From Rheinheimera mangrovi (GTDB lineage Bacteria > Pseudomonadota > Gammaproteobacteria > Enterobacterales > Alteromonadaceae): 64,000 nt of DNA. Positions 36,983 through 46,460 of this stretch are shown piece after piece. The stretch covers positions 62,001 to 126,000 of the forward strand of contig NZ_CP034683.1 of the NCBI RefSeq assembly GCF_003990335.1, read 5' to 3'. A program made the translations under genes and the position numbers. The notes under the pieces are model-generated. The model had not been told where the DNA came from. It searched no databases and worked only from the letters and a program-made list of their open reading frames with translations. Position 1 is the stretch's first letter; every line of letters begins with the position of its first letter.

Positions 36983-38743
36983 ATGAGGCATACAAGAAGT
37001 TCATTTCCAGTCTGCAAACCGCACTTGCTAGTGTGGTTTATTTTTTTATTTGCTTTTCCTTTGGCCCCTGTCTGGGCTGACGTTTTCGTTGAGCAGTTAG
37101 TTAAAGCAGATCAAATAAAAAACACTGATTTTCAAATCTTTCGTCAGCAATTGGAGCTGTTAAAAAAAGACTCTGGCTCATTCTCTGATTTTGAAACTGA
37201 CTATTTGCACTTACTGATGGCTTATGAAGCGGCCTATATGGGCAATACGGAGAAAACAATTGAATTGACAACAAGCCTGATTAGTTCAGGAACTCACACC
37301 GACATTAGTTTTCGGGCTAAAGCTCTCGCAATAAATAGTTTAGTGGTCGCCAGACGTTATCTGGATGCGTTTAATTATCTGGAGCAGTTAATTGCTCAGT
37401 TACCCGATGTGCGAGCTGCTTTGGCGCGAGAACAAGGTTTGATGGTTATAGCTATGATGTACAGATACATTGACCGCTATGAGTTAACTATCGAATATAC
37501 CCGTATTCTAGAAGGCGAGAAGCCTAGAAATACGGCTATATGTACAGCAAGACAACTCCGATTAGACGCATTACTGGCTTCAGGCCAATATGATTTATTT
37601 GAACAGGAATATGAGCAAGGCATTAGCGTATGTGAATTAAGTAAGAATTTGCTCTTTGCCACTTTGATTCGATTATACAAAGCGCAATATTTACTAACTC
37701 AAAATAAAGACAACGAAGCTCTTCGTCTTATTTTAGATAGTTATCCTGCAGCAGAAAAAACGCATTATCAGCGTTTGATGACTGAGCTAAATAGCATATT
37801 GGCGCAGATTTATGCCAAAACGAATCAGAATCAACAAGCCAGGCACTATGCAACACTAGTGGTTAGTCATAATGTTACCGGTGACGATGTTGCTACTTTG
37901 CCTATAGTGAATACTCTCAAGGTATTGGCAGAGTTAAACAAACAAGAAAAAAACTACAAGCAAGCATTGGATTACCACGAACAATATATGGCCGCTTTTA
38001 CTGCGTATATGGATGATAAATCGGCGCAACAAATGGCTTACCATACAGCGCATTCGGAAATTATGGCGCAAAACCAAAAAATCGCCTTGCTGGATAAAGA
38101 CAACCAATTGCTACAGTACGAACAAACTGCGCTTAAGCATCAGGCTACGTTTAACAAACTACTGATTGCTGCTTTAATTGTGCTGGTGCTGGGCCTTACG
38201 ATACTGGCGTATCGTAGTTATGTCGCTCGCCAGCGTTTTAAAGCTTTGGCTGAATACGACGATCTCACCGCTATAAGCAACAGATACCATTTCTCGGCCT
38301 CGGCGAAAGGCGCTTTAGCTTTGTGTGAAAAAGGCCAGTTACCTGCTGCTCTTATCGTATTTGATCTGGACCATTTTAAACAAATTAACGATCAGTATGG
38401 CCATGCCGCTGGCGATTGGGCTTTGCGTCAGACTGTTGATACTTGCCGTAACTTTATGCGCAATAACGATGTATTTGGTCGTATTGGTGGTGAAGAGTTC
38501 GCCATTTTTTTGCCTGGTTGTCAGAGTGACAAGGCCCACTTATTGGCTGATATTTGTCGTGATGCAATTAACAGTATTGATACTGCAGCTTCGGGTTATG
38601 AGTTTAAATTAAGTGCTAGTTTTGGCGTCACTTCTGCTGAACTTTCAGGTTACCATTTAACCAAACTGATCGAAGATGCAGACACTGCCATGTATCAGGC
38701 TAAGCAGTTGGGGCGAAACAAGGTGCATTTTTTTAACGGCTAA
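36983..38743 (+). CDS. TPR-containing membrane diguanylate cyclase (GGDEF)
   Basis: 586 residues: signal peptide (WFIFLFAFPLAPVWA), a periplasmic helical region of TPR-like repeats (about 35-360), a coiled stretch, one membrane span (LLIAALIVLVLGLTILAYRS, about 393-412), and a cytosolic GGDEF domain. The catalytic motif reads GGEEF in FGRIGGEEFAIF with DLDHFKQINDQYGH before it, so c-di-GMP synthesis should be intact. No inhibitory RxxD site is obvious before the GGEEF. It starts 9 bases after the precursor stop, so read-through transcription is likely. Confidence 0.88.
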   Translation: MRHTRSSFPVCKPHLLVWFIFLFAFPLAPVWADVFVEQLVKADQIKNTDFQIFRQQLELLKKDSGSFSDFETDYLHLLMAYEAAYMGNTEKTIELTTSLISSGTHTDISFRAKALAINSLVVARRYLDAFNYLEQLIAQLPDVRAALAREQGLMVIAMMYRYIDRYELTIEYTRILEGEKPRNTAICTARQLRLDALLASGQYDLFEQEYEQGISVCELSKNLLFATLIRLYKAQYLLTQNKDNEALRLILDSYPAAEKTHYQRLMTELNSILAQIYAKTNQNQQARHYATLVVSHNVTGDDVATLPIVNTLKVLAELNKQEKNYKQALDYHEQYMAAFTAYMDDKSAQQMAYHTAHSEIMAQNQKIALLDKDNQLLQYEQTALKHQATFNKLLIAALIVLVLGLTILAYRSYVARQRFKALAEYDDLTAISNRYHFSASAKGALALCEKGQLPAALIVFDLDHFKQINDQYGHAAGDWALRQTVDTCRNFMRNNDVFGRIGGEEFAIFLPGCQSDKAHLLADICRDAINSIDTAASGYEFKLSASFGVTSAELSGYHLTKLIEDADTAMYQAKQLGRNKVHFFNG

Positions 38744-38822
38744 GCGTATAGCTTGCCTGAAGTCTGATTCTTGGTGATGTAGGTAAAACAAGATTGTGTC
38801 GACAAGCGAATAGGGAGATGCG

Positions 38823-40013
38823 TTGAAAGCATTTTTGTGGTCATTGTGTTTGCACATCGTGTTGTTAGGTTTATTAACCTATCATCATTTTGCGCCGGAT
38901 GATGCCGCAAAAACAGTGCCAGAGCCTCCTATTCTGGCTTACGCTTATCAGCCAATTAAAGCCAAAACAGCTCCGGCAGTGGTCACGCCTGTCGCTGTTC
39001 CTGCCAAAGTGGTGACACCACAACCTCCTGTCAAAGCGGTTAAAAAAGGTGAAACCAAGGCGGTAGTTAAAAAAGCTGCAGTGAAAAAGCCAGCGGCAAA
39101 GAAAGTCGTGCCGAAAAATGAGCCAACCAAGGCAAAGCCACAAGTAAAAACCAAACCAGCCATAGTCAAAGCTGCCTCTGTTCAGCCACAGCGCAAACCT
39201 TTTGTGCCCGTGCGCAAGCCCGCTATGGTCAAGCCTATGCCTGTAGCAGCTAAACCCTTGCCAAAGCCTGTGATCAAACAGCCAGAAGTAGTAGCAGCTA
39301 AGCCATTGCCAAAGCCTGTGATTAAACAGCCTGAAGTGGTAGCAGCGAAGCCGTTACCAATGCCTGTGATTAAACAGCCTGAAGTGGTAGCAGCGAAGCC
39401 GTTACCAATGCCTGTGATCAAACAGCCAGAAGTGGTCGCAGCTAAGCCGTTACCAAAGCCTGTGATCAAACAGCCAGAAGTAGTAGCAGCGCAGCCATTG
39501 CCAAAGCCTGTGATTAAACAGCCAGAAGTGGTCGCAGCCAAAGCATTGCCAGAGGTTTTACCCAAACAAGCTGATGTTGCGTCAGCACAAGCCATTCAGC
39601 TGAAAGCCAATCAAACTGCCACAAAAAACACCGCAGATACTACGACACAACAAGCAACCACAGCTGTGGCTGCTTCTTTGGAACAGCAGAAAACCACAGC
39701 CAATAAAGCGTTACAGGCTGCCAAACAAGGGGATGCTTCAGGCTCTGCCAGTTGGAAAGAAAAACAAAAACAGCTGGCACTGGAGATCACGGCACTAAAA
39801 GCTGAACAAAAGCCGGAAATGGGCAGGAAAGTAAAAGCCTTTGCTGACGGCAGCATGCTGATTGACACTAATCCAGGCTGCTGGAAAGTTCCTCCTGCTG
39901 AGTCTCGTAAAAATGCCATCTGGTTGTCAACCAGTGTGCCTTGTAAAGCCGATACCACAGTGGAACAAATCAACGACATTTTGCAGAAGCGCCGCACTTA
40001 CTCTAACGATTAG
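38823..40013 (+). CDS. Membrane-anchored Pro/Lys-rich protein with 16-residue tandem repeats
   Basis: 396 residues. One N-terminal span (FLWSLCLHIVLLGLLTY), then a TonB-like Pro/Lys/Val-rich stretch that would cross the periplasm, six near-identical repeats of AAKPLPKPVIKQPEVV plus a seventh degenerate one, a Gln/Ala region, and a C-terminal globular part (MLIDTNPGCWKVPP, WLSTSVPCKADTTVEQINDIL) with two cysteines. AGGGAG precedes the TTG start. The layout resembles TonB/TolA-type linkers, but the C-terminus is not a TonB domain I recognise. Function unknown. It is convergent with barA (4-base overlap). Confidence 0.7.
   Translation: MKAFLWSLCLHIVLLGLLTYHHFAPDDAAKTVPEPPILAYAYQPIKAKTAPAVVTPVAVPAKVVTPQPPVKAVKKGETKAVVKKAAVKKPAAKKVVPKNEPTKAKPQVKTKPAIVKAASVQPQRKPFVPVRKPAMVKPMPVAAKPLPKPVIKQPEVVAAKPLPKPVIKQPEVVAAKPLPMPVIKQPEVVAAKPLPMPVIKQPEVVAAKPLPKPVIKQPEVVAAQPLPKPVIKQPEVVAAKALPEVLPKQADVASAQAIQLKANQTATKNTADTTTQQATTAVAASLEQQKTTANKALQAAKQGDASGSASWKEKQKQLALEITALKAEQKPEMGRKVKAFADGSMLIDTNPGCWKVPPAESRKNAIWLSTSVPCKADTTVEQINDILQKRRTYSND
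39246..39533 (+). repeat. Six 48-bp tandem repeats inside a coding region
   Basis: Six 48-bp units encode the AAKPLPKPVIKQPEVV repeat, with a K/M swap in units 3 and 4 and Q for K in unit 6. Units differ at a few silent positions, so copy number can change by slippage or unequal exchange without breaking the frame. Confidence 0.9.
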
Positions 40014-42784
40014 CCTGATACTTTGGTTTGTATTGGCTCAGTCACCAATGGTGGCCAGCTTTTGGCGTCCTGTAATAAAGACTGGATCCTGTCCTGTAAT
40101 TCAAACAACTCAGGCTCCAGTTGCTCTGGTTGTTTACCTTTTTTCAGTTCGGTTTCAATTAATTCTGTCAGTTGTTTCAGTACGGGCAGACCTGTATAGC
40201 AGCTGGCTCCATGTAATTTGTGGATATGTTGCAGCAGTTGTTCTGCGTCCTGTTGTTGCATCGCCTGTTGAATAAGCGTCAGGCTATCGGGTAAAGACTG
40301 TACCAACATCCATAACATTTCTTTGGCTAAATCCAGTTTACCGCCTGCTCTTTGTAATGCCAGAGTCCAGTCCAACTGTTTGCTTTGTGGCAGTTGGTTT
40401 TCACTGAGTGAAGCCGCCAGCGCTTGCTGAAAATCAGGACAACATTCGCGCAAGGTGTAATGCAGCAGTTTTTCATCGAGAGGTTTGGTTAAAAACTCAC
40501 AAAAACCTAAAGCTAAAAGCCGTTCTCTTTCGCCTTCTACAGCGTGAGCTGTCACCGCAATAATAGGAGTGGCTTCATTCAGCGAACTTTGTTGAATACG
40601 CTGACAGGCCTGAATACCGTCCATCACCGGCATATTAATATCCATAAAAATTAAATCGTAATGCTGTTGGTTGGCCTTTTGCCAGGCTTCAGCGCCATTA
40701 CGGGCTGAATCGACTTGTTCCACCATTTCAGAAAGCAGGGTATTAATCAGTTTTAAGTTGGCTTCGTTATCGTCCACCGACAGCACCCGCAGGCGAGCTT
40801 TAGGTTTGTCCTGCAGCGGGTTTTGCTCAGGGAAATCCAAATAAGGCTGCGCCAAAGTCATCGCCAGTTTACGGTAATGCGCAGGCTTGGATAACACAGC
40901 TTTGGCGCCCGAGGCTTGCAGTACTTCGCGTAAATTCGGTGACAGGGTATTGACCAGTAAATACAACTGTTCGCTATGTAGCTGCAATTGTTGCAGTAAC
41001 TCAATTACCTGATTGACCTGATTCAGCGAAATAGAGCGGCCAATCAACGCCATATCAATGTTGGGCTGCAAGGCAAGCGTCTGAGTCAACTGGCTCATAT
41101 TGCTACAACTGATGATATTCAGTCCCCACTGATCCAACTGTGCCAGCATAGCTTCGCGCGAGTACTGCTGAGGTTCAAAGTACAGTAAGGTTTTTTGCTT
41201 CAGTTCTTCCAGCGGCAAAGGCTCTGCTATGGATAGATGATGGCGTTTACACAGCAAGGTAAACCAGAAGGTCGAGCCTTCACCGGCTTTGCTGTCAAAA
41301 CCAATTTTGCCACCCATAGCCGTTACTAAGCGCTGCGAAATGACTAAACCTAAACCTGTGCCACCATAACGACGGCCTATGCTGTTGTCGGCCTGTGCGA
41401 AACCACCAAACAAGCTTTTTTGTTGATCTTCAGTAATACCAATGCCTGTATCCTGCACCGAAAAGCGCAATTGCCATTGCTCATCCGGCATAGGACGACA
41501 ACTGACGCGGATCACCACACTACCTTGTTCGGTAAATTTAATCGCATTACCGGCAATATTGGTCAGAATTTGATTAATCCGTATCGGGTCAGCAATTAAA
41601 TCATCGGGGCAGCTGTTTTCAATCAGTAGTACCAATTCCAGCTGTTTATCAAAGGCATTGGAGGCTAATAACTCCACACAATCGTTTAATAAGTCGCGTA
41701 ATGAAAAAGGCTCGGGGTTAATGGGCATCCGGCCCTCTTCCAGTTTGGCGTAATCCAACACATCGTTAACCAGGCTAAGTAAGCTATTGGCTGACTTTTG
41801 AATAGTGGCCAGATAATCCTGCTGGTTATGAGTCAGGTTAGTTTTCAGTAACTGCCGGGCAAAACCAATAACGGCGTTGAGAGGCGTACGTAATTCATGA
41901 CTCATTTTGGCGAGGAAGTCGGATTTGCTGCGGTTATCTTCCATCGCCTTTTTACGGGACAGGTCCAGCTCAATATTTTGCATCTCCAGCTGTTCCATGC
42001 TTTGTTGCAAGTCGCTGGTCGACTGTTCAATGCTTTGCTGCATTTCTTCGTCATGGGTTTTAAGAGCTGTCGCCAGCGCATTGATGCCAGTGCGTAATTG
42101 TTCCAGTTCGCCTAAAAAAGGCTGTTGTAGCTGGCTTTGGTAATGACCTTCGCGCAGTTGCTCTATGACATCACCCATCTGCTGCAAAGGGCTGCTTACA
42201 CGCTTGATTAGGCGCATGCTGAAATACACACAGGCGGCAAGCCCAAGCAAAATAATGATCAAGCTGCTGAGCAGGGAGGTTTGCTGTGCCAGCATCACCT
42301 TGTCTTTGGCCACCTGAACTGAGATATAACCCAAAGGCTGATCGGCAGGATCTGTGCTGAAATCAGCTTGTTCCGGCAAAATGGGGGTGCGGATCACCAA
42401 CCAGTTGCCAAGGTCTGTGATGGTACTTTGCTGCGGAATAGCGCTGTCCCGAGCGTACTTCAGCATGGCAAAGTCTTTATGATAATTGGTGGTGACAAAC
42501 AGCTCGTGGTCGGCATTAAAAATGGCGATACTTTTCACCAGTGCCGAATTTTTTCTATGACTGACATCCAGCAAACGTTTGACGTCTTGTCTGCTGTTGT
42601 GTAATAAGGCATGTTCACTGGCAATAGCTAAAGGGACTGCAATGTTTTCAGCCTGATCTTCCAGATACTGGGCCAAATCATGATGGCGGGCATAGCTAAA
42701 ATAACCCCCAAGGCATAAACTGACCAGCAAGGTCGGCACCAGGGTGGTCAATAAGACCCAATCTCTTAAACCAATTTTCGTCAT
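40010..42784 (-). CDS. barA: Hybrid sensor histidine kinase BarA
   Basis: 924 residues, close to E. coli BarA. It senses metabolic state and drives the UvrY/GacA regulator and the Csr system. Order: N-terminal span (LLTTLVPTLLVSLCLGGYF), periplasmic sensor, second span (about 172-192), HAMP (about 192-245), coiled coil, HisKA with SHELRTPLNAVIGF, ATPase with NILTNIAGNAIKFTEQG and GGTGLGLVIS, a degenerate receiver, a true receiver (SVDDNEANLKL, DLIFMDINMPVMDG) and a C-terminal HPt (HIHKLHGASCYTG). It is divergent from rlmD, as in E. coli. The uvrY partner is not in the window. Confidence 0.94.
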   Translation of the reverse strand: MTKIGLRDWVLLTTLVPTLLVSLCLGGYFSYARHHDLAQYLEDQAENIAVPLAIASEHALLHNSRQDVKRLLDVSHRKNSALVKSIAIFNADHELFVTTNYHKDFAMLKYARDSAIPQQSTITDLGNWLVIRTPILPEQADFSTDPADQPLGYISVQVAKDKVMLAQQTSLLSSLIIILLGLAACVYFSMRLIKRVSSPLQQMGDVIEQLREGHYQSQLQQPFLGELEQLRTGINALATALKTHDEEMQQSIEQSTSDLQQSMEQLEMQNIELDLSRKKAMEDNRSKSDFLAKMSHELRTPLNAVIGFARQLLKTNLTHNQQDYLATIQKSANSLLSLVNDVLDYAKLEEGRMPINPEPFSLRDLLNDCVELLASNAFDKQLELVLLIENSCPDDLIADPIRINQILTNIAGNAIKFTEQGSVVIRVSCRPMPDEQWQLRFSVQDTGIGITEDQQKSLFGGFAQADNSIGRRYGGTGLGLVISQRLVTAMGGKIGFDSKAGEGSTFWFTLLCKRHHLSIAEPLPLEELKQKTLLYFEPQQYSREAMLAQLDQWGLNIISCSNMSQLTQTLALQPNIDMALIGRSISLNQVNQVIELLQQLQLHSEQLYLLVNTLSPNLREVLQASGAKAVLSKPAHYRKLAMTLAQPYLDFPEQNPLQDKPKARLRVLSVDDNEANLKLINTLLSEMVEQVDSARNGAEAWQKANQQHYDLIFMDINMPVMDGIQACQRIQQSSLNEATPIIAVTAHAVEGERERLLALGFCEFLTKPLDEKLLHYTLRECCPDFQQALAASLSENQLPQSKQLDWTLALQRAGGKLDLAKEMLWMLVQSLPDSLTLIQQAMQQQDAEQLLQHIHKLHGASCYTGLPVLKQLTELIETELKKGKQPEQLEPELFELQDRIQSLLQDAKSWPPLVTEPIQTKVSG

Positions 42785-42870
42785 CTGTAGCGCTGCTTGA
42801 TAGAATAGTCCGGAGCGAATTTATAATGACACAAGGCTTACTAAAAGCCCACCACAGGTACTAAGTCCAG

Positions 42871-44211
42871 ATGGTCAAAATTTATCAGGCTGCCAAAGGC
42901 ACCAGAGATAAACCTCAACAGTTAAAACAAATTGAACTACAGATTGAACGTCTGGATCATGAAGCGCAGGGCATAGGCTTTGAGCAAAAGCGGATCGTGT
43001 TTGTCAGTGGTGCTTTGCCCGGTGAGCGGGTGAAGGTACAACTGACCGAACAAAAAGACAAATCGGCCAAAGGCAAGGTGGTGAAAGTGCTGCAAGCCTC
43101 GCCGTTGCGACAGGCACCTATCTGTAAGCATTTTGCCGACTGCGGTGGTTGTCAGTTGCAGTATTTGTCGGCAGAACACCAACTGGAGCTAAAACAGCAG
43201 GGCGTAGATCAACTAATCCGCCATCAAACCGGCTTGGCCAGCTTACCCTGGCAAATGCCGCTGAAAAGCGAAGGTCAGGGTTATCGCCGTAAAGCCCGTA
43301 TTGGCGTGTGGTTTGATAAAAAAACACAGCAATTTACTGTAGGTTTTCGCAAAGCCAATGACAAAGTCATTACCTCCATTGAGCACTGTTTAGTGCTCAG
43401 TCCGGCTTTAACTTCTGTGTTTAGTGTATTGCAACAACAGCTGCCAAAACTGCAACATGGCTCTGCTATTACTCATGTTGAAGCGCTGGATGCAGACGGT
43501 CAGGTGTATTTAATAGTAAGACATATCCGTGCTTTGCCAGAATCAGACAGGCAGGCTTTGCTCCAGTCCTGGCCAGAGGCCATATGGATAGGCGAAGCAG
43601 AGCCTGAACTTTATCAGCATTGGCAAGTCGGAACTGCAGAGCCTTGTTACCAGTTACCAGCATTTGGATTAAAGCTGCAGTTTTCCGCTGCAGATTTTAT
43701 TCAGGTAAATCAGAGTATTAATCAGAAAATGGTGCAACAGGCACTGGATTGGCTCAATCCGCAGCCTGATGACCAGGTATTAGAGCTGTACTCTGGTATT
43801 GGTAACTTCAGTCTGGCGTTAGCGCAGCGCTCCAAATGGGTGCATGGGCTGGAGGGTGTCACCACTATGGTGCAGCGGGCAGAATCCAATGCAGTATTAA
43901 ATAACCTGACCAATCTGAGTTTTAGTCAGGCTGATTTGCATTTAGCATGGCCCAAAGCCGAGTGGAATAAGCCGAAGTACCAAAAAGTACTGCTCGATCC
44001 GGCTCGTGCTGGTGCTGTGGGGGCAGTGGAGCAAATAGCTGCTTTAAGTCCGGCACAGATATTGTACGTGTCCTGCAATGCAGTTACTTTTGCCAGGGAT
44101 GCAAAAGTTTTACTGGCTTGTGGTTATCAGCTGGATAAAATCAGTGTGATGGACATGTTTCCACAAACCAGCCATCTGGAGTTGATGGCCTTGTTTCACA
44201 GGAGAAAGTAA
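42871..44211 (+). CDS. rlmD: 23S rRNA (uracil-1939-C5) methyltransferase RlmD
   Basis: 446 residues: TRAM domain (about 20-80, GIGFEQKRIVFVSGALPGE), iron-sulfur cluster cysteines in CKHFADCGGCQLQY with a further cysteine later, and a SAM methyltransferase domain with LELYSGIGNFSLALA, LDPARAGA and the catalytic cysteine in YVSCNAVTFARD. It lies 3 bases upstream of relA, the E. coli order. Confidence 0.96.
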   Translation: MVKIYQAAKGTRDKPQQLKQIELQIERLDHEAQGIGFEQKRIVFVSGALPGERVKVQLTEQKDKSAKGKVVKVLQASPLRQAPICKHFADCGGCQLQYLSAEHQLELKQQGVDQLIRHQTGLASLPWQMPLKSEGQGYRRKARIGVWFDKKTQQFTVGFRKANDKVITSIEHCLVLSPALTSVFSVLQQQLPKLQHGSAITHVEALDADGQVYLIVRHIRALPESDRQALLQSWPEAIWIGEAEPELYQHWQVGTAEPCYQLPAFGLKLQFSAADFIQVNQSINQKMVQQALDWLNPQPDDQVLELYSGIGNFSLALAQRSKWVHGLEGVTTMVQRAESNAVLNNLTNLSFSQADLHLAWPKAEWNKPKYQKVLLDPARAGAVGAVEQIAALSPAQILYVSCNAVTFARDAKVLLACGYQLDKISVMDMFPQTSHLELMALFHRRK

Positions 44212-44214
44212 CGA

Positions 44215-46407
44215 ATGGTGACGGTAAGGCAATCACATAGCGCCGAATACCACCCAGGCGGCACTCAGAGCTGGTTAACTGCTTTGGGTTTACCTGAAGC
44301 AAAAACCAATGCGCTGCTGGATGCTGAACTCTGGTTACATCAGCAGAATTTAACTGACCAGGAACCCGAAGTACAAACGGGTTGGGAAATGGTCGAAATT
44401 CTGGCTGATTTGCGTATGGACAAAGATGCCTTAACTGCTGCCTTATTATTTCCTTTGGTGGACGCCAAGCTGATTGAACTGGATCAGGTAGAAACACAGT
44501 TTTGCCCGGCCGTGCTGACCATGCTCAACGCAGTGCGCCAGATGGAGGCCATTCGTTCTATTCCGGTTGGACCAAATCAAAGCAGTAACCCGCAACAAGC
44601 CGACAACCTGCGCCGTATGTTGCTGGCCATGGTAGAAGATGTGCGCGCTGTGGTGTTAAAGCTGGCGGCACAAATTTGTTACCTGCGTTCTGTTAAAAAC
44701 GCCGATGAAGAAACCCGGGTACTGGCTGCCAAAGAAACCAATGCTATTTTTGGCCCGCTGGCTAACCGTTTAGGTATAGGTCAAATCAAATGGGAGCTGG
44801 AAGACTTAGCATTCCGCTACCTGCACCCACAAACCTACAAACAAATTGCCAGTTTGCTGGAAGAAAAACGCTTAGACCGCGAACAATATATGCAGGACTT
44901 TGTCGCTTCAGTGCGGCAGAAAATGCAGGACGCTGCGATTTCGGTCGAAGTGTACGGCAGGCCTAAACATATTTTCAGTATCTGGAAAAAGATGCAGAAA
45001 AAGCAGCTGGCTTTTGATCAACTGTACGACATCCGTGCTGTACGTATTGTCACCACCAAAGTACAAGATTGCTACGCAGCTTTGGGTATAGTGCACACCT
45101 CCTGGCGTCATCTGCCTAAAGAATTTGACGATTACATAGCCACACCGAAACAAAACGGTTACCAGTCTATTCATACCGTCGTACTTGGCCCGGCTGGCCG
45201 CCCTGTTGAAATTCAGATTCGGACTCATCAGATGCATGACGACGCCGAACTGGGCGTAGCGGCACACTGGCGTTATAAAGAAGGCACAGGCCATGCGGGT
45301 AAAGAAGGCCAATTGGACGAAAAAATTGGCTGGTTACGCAAACTGCTGGCCTGGCAGGAAGAGTTGGTCGATGGCTCGGATTTAGCCGAAGAATTAAAAA
45401 ATCAGGTTACCGAAGACAGGGTGTATGTGTTTACCCCTAAAGGCGATATTGTTGATTTGCCAGTAGGTTCCACGCCGCTGGACTTTGCTTATTATGTGCA
45501 TTCTAATGTGGGCCACCGCTGCATAGGTGCGAAGATCTCCGGCCGCATTGTGCCTTTTACCTATCAGCTGAAAACCGGCGATCAAATTGAAATATTAACA
45601 GGCCGCGAGCCGAACCCAAGCCGCGACTGGTTAAACCCGAACTCAGGCTATTTAAAATCCAGCCGTGCCCGTTCCAAAGTACAGTACTGGTTCCGCCTGC
45701 AGGACAGAGATAAAAATATAGCGGCTGGTAAAGAGCTGCTGGATACCGAATTAAGCCGCCTGAATCTTAGTATCGACAGTATTCCTAAAGTGTTGGCGCG
45801 TTTTAACGTCAATACCATGGAAGAGTTACTGGCCGGTATTGGTGGCGGTGAAATTAAAGTCACCCAAGTAGTGCATTATGTGCAGAGTCAGTCAGGCAAA
45901 ATTCAGCAGCCTGAAATTGACCCACGCCTGATCAGCAAACCTATGTCGGCCCAGCCAAAAAGTCATGTGGTGGTGCAAGGCGTAGGTAATTTATTGACTC
46001 ATATGGCCGGTTGCTGTCAGCCGCTGCCTGGAGACGCCATAGTAGGTTATATCACTCAGGGCCGCGGTATTGCTGTGCACCGCGACGACTGCGATCAGTT
46101 TAAAACCTTGCAGGAAGCGCATCGTGAACGCGTGGTGGAAGCAACATGGGGCGATAAATATGCCTCAGGTTATGAAGTCACTATTCGTATTGTGGCGCAT
46201 GACCGCAATGGCTTATTGCGCGATATCACCAGCATTCTGGCCAATGAAAAAGCCAACGTGCTGCGGATGAGCAGTAACTCGGATATAGCCCAGCAAACAG
46301 CCACTATTATTATGACGATGGAGCTGTATAACCTGGATTCACTGAACAAACTGCTGACTAAAGTCAGCCAGATTGACGATGTGATCGAAGCGAAACGGTT
46401 TCATTAA
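44215..46407 (+). CDS. relA: GTP pyrophosphokinase RelA
   Basis: 730-residue ribosome-bound alarmone synthase that makes (p)ppGpp during amino-acid starvation. The N-terminal hydrolase domain is degenerate (VLKLAAQICYLRSVKNADEE, no HDxxED), which marks RelA rather than SpoT. The synthetase domain has YGRPKHIFSIWKKM and YDIRAVRIVT; TGS (VYVFTPKGDIVDLPVGSTPL), a Cys/His-rich zinc-finger region (HMAGCCQPLPGDAIVGY) and an ACT domain follow. AGGAGA precedes the ATG. Confidence 0.97.
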   Translation: MVTVRQSHSAEYHPGGTQSWLTALGLPEAKTNALLDAELWLHQQNLTDQEPEVQTGWEMVEILADLRMDKDALTAALLFPLVDAKLIELDQVETQFCPAVLTMLNAVRQMEAIRSIPVGPNQSSNPQQADNLRRMLLAMVEDVRAVVLKLAAQICYLRSVKNADEETRVLAAKETNAIFGPLANRLGIGQIKWELEDLAFRYLHPQTYKQIASLLEEKRLDREQYMQDFVASVRQKMQDAAISVEVYGRPKHIFSIWKKMQKKQLAFDQLYDIRAVRIVTTKVQDCYAALGIVHTSWRHLPKEFDDYIATPKQNGYQSIHTVVLGPAGRPVEIQIRTHQMHDDAELGVAAHWRYKEGTGHAGKEGQLDEKIGWLRKLLAWQEELVDGSDLAEELKNQVTEDRVYVFTPKGDIVDLPVGSTPLDFAYYVHSNVGHRCIGAKISGRIVPFTYQLKTGDQIEILTGREPNPSRDWLNPNSGYLKSSRARSKVQYWFRLQDRDKNIAAGKELLDTELSRLNLSIDSIPKVLARFNVNTMEELLAGIGGGEIKVTQVVHYVQSQSGKIQQPEIDPRLISKPMSAQPKSHVVVQGVGNLLTHMAGCCQPLPGDAIVGYITQGRGIAVHRDDCDQFKTLQEAHRERVVEATWGDKYASGYEVTIRIVAHDRNGLLRDITSILANEKANVLRMSSNSDIAQQTATIIMTMELYNLDSLNKLLTKVSQIDDVIEAKRFH

Positions 46408-46423
46408 TTTTAAATTCAATAGC

Positions 46424-46444
46424 GCCGGAGTTTTATGCTCCGGC
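46424..46444 (+). other. Hairpin between relA and mazG
   Basis: GCCGGAG / CTCCGGC with a 7-base loop, immediately after relA. There is no T run, so it is more likely an mRNA-stabilising or partial-termination hairpin than a full terminator. Confidence 0.5.
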
Positions 46445-46460
46445 CTCTGCAGGACAGACT

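Noticed and set aside
39182..39595. 137-codon frame antisense to the repeat protein, also repetitive
   Set aside because: It mirrors the 48-bp repeats of the real gene on the plus strand, which has a start, RBS and a sensible domain layout.
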